Assembly: GCA_030426905.1 (NCBI GenBank)
Contig: JAUHXQ010000004.1
Span: 1 to 64,000, forward strand
Direction of reading: 5' to 3'
Length of the DNA stretch: 64,000 bases
Source of the DNA: Alphaproteobacteria bacterium
GTDB taxonomy: Bacteria; Pseudomonadota; Alphaproteobacteria; Rickettsiales; JABSSG01
Shown here: piece after piece, positions 63,899-64,000 of the stretch
How the letters are laid out: every line of letters begins with the position of its first letter
Position numbering within the stretch: position 1 is the first letter of the stretch
Program-made: the position numbers and the translations under genes
The notes under the pieces: model-generated
What the model saw: the letters and a program-made list of their open reading frames with translations, nothing else
What the model was told of the DNA's origin: nothing
Databases searched by the model: none

Positions 63899-64000
63899 TT
63901 TTTACTCCGAGCTTTTTCTCAATCATATCTTTGATAGGCACAATCTCAACATTTTTATTTTTAAACTCATTACACCATTTATACAATGCTGCGATAGCTT
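63885..64000 (-). CDS. C-terminal end of a probable divergent polysaccharide deacetylase, truncated by the window
   Basis: A minus-strand frame enters from the window edge and ends at TGA 63887-63885. The visible tail includes AIAALYKWCNEFKNKNVEIV, then PIKDMIEKKLGVKNVSE. The pattern ALxxWxxxxxxxxxxLVPxS is reminiscent of the C-terminus of YibQ-type divergent polysaccharide deacetylases. Such genes commonly precede rppH in alphaproteobacteria. Only 38 codons are seen, so the assignment is tentative. Confidence 0.45.
   Translation of the reverse strand, partial: AIAALYKWCNEFKNKNVEIVPIKDMIEKKLGVKNVSE

Overview
The window looks like chromosome of an AT-rich, intracellular alphaproteobacterium of the order Rickettsiales. 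The evidence is a circularly permuted two-piece tmRNA, an archaeal-looking valyl-tRNA synthetase, dispersed housekeeping operons with short spacers, a retained peptidoglycan set (murC, murB, ddl, ftsQ, mreB, mreC) and several secreted-type lipases and eukaryote-facing enzymes. Genus cannot be fixed from this window. A protist- or arthropod-associated member of Rickettsiaceae or Midichloriaceae is a reasonable guess.

Layout. 1-9.3 kb: a truncated sodium:solute symporter, coaBC and ubiA (minus), then valS, a BON-domain lipoprotein, gshB and a patatin-like lipoprotein (plus). 9.4-15 kb: a SET-domain protein and a complete pyruvate dehydrogenase operon pdhA-pdhB-pdhC-lpdA (minus). 15.2-20.7 kb: tRNA-Leu, dut, and a biotin locus in which bioF-bioC-bioD-bioA runs divergently from bioB. 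20.7-22.9 kb: sspB directly downstream of the tmRNA gene, then rpsD and the 5-formyl-THF cyclo-ligase gene. 23-27.2 kb: pncA, mreC-mreB, a DUF1467-type membrane protein and gltX. 27.4-42.3 kb: one giant gene of 4,961 codons. 42.4-49.6 kb: an XRE regulator, rplU-rpmA-obgE, tRNA-Ser, acpS-murC-murB-ddl-ftsQ, tRNA-His. 49.9-64 kb: ubiG, a DUF2125-type protein, a response regulator, an EamA transporter, an epimerase, a PhaB-like reductase, a coiled-coil protein, tRNA-Phe, a class 3 lipase, a HIT protein, hslV-hslU, a histidine acid phosphatase, a basic-tailed unknown protein, rppH and the end of a probable divergent polysaccharide deacetylase gene.

The standout is the giant gene. Its product is roughly half a megadalton. 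It is built from about eight superrepeats of roughly 400 residues, crowded with cysteines and mixing disintegrin-like blocks with short C-x-D-x-N/D-x-C-T blocks. These are followed by two sets of exactly seven FG-GAP (integrin-alpha-like) repeats, each set introduced by a Cys-rich linker. It has no Sec signal peptide, carries near-identical internal DNA repeats including a perfect 101-bp one, and sits in an otherwise ordinary housekeeping neighbourhood beside an XRE regulator. A cell-surface or secreted adhesin is the natural inference, but nothing in the sequence proves it.

The other likely host-interaction genes are the SET-domain protein, patatin lipoprotein, class 3 lipase, coiled-coil protein, acid phosphatase and the 272-residue basic-tailed protein. 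They are scattered singly among housekeeping genes, not grouped in an island.
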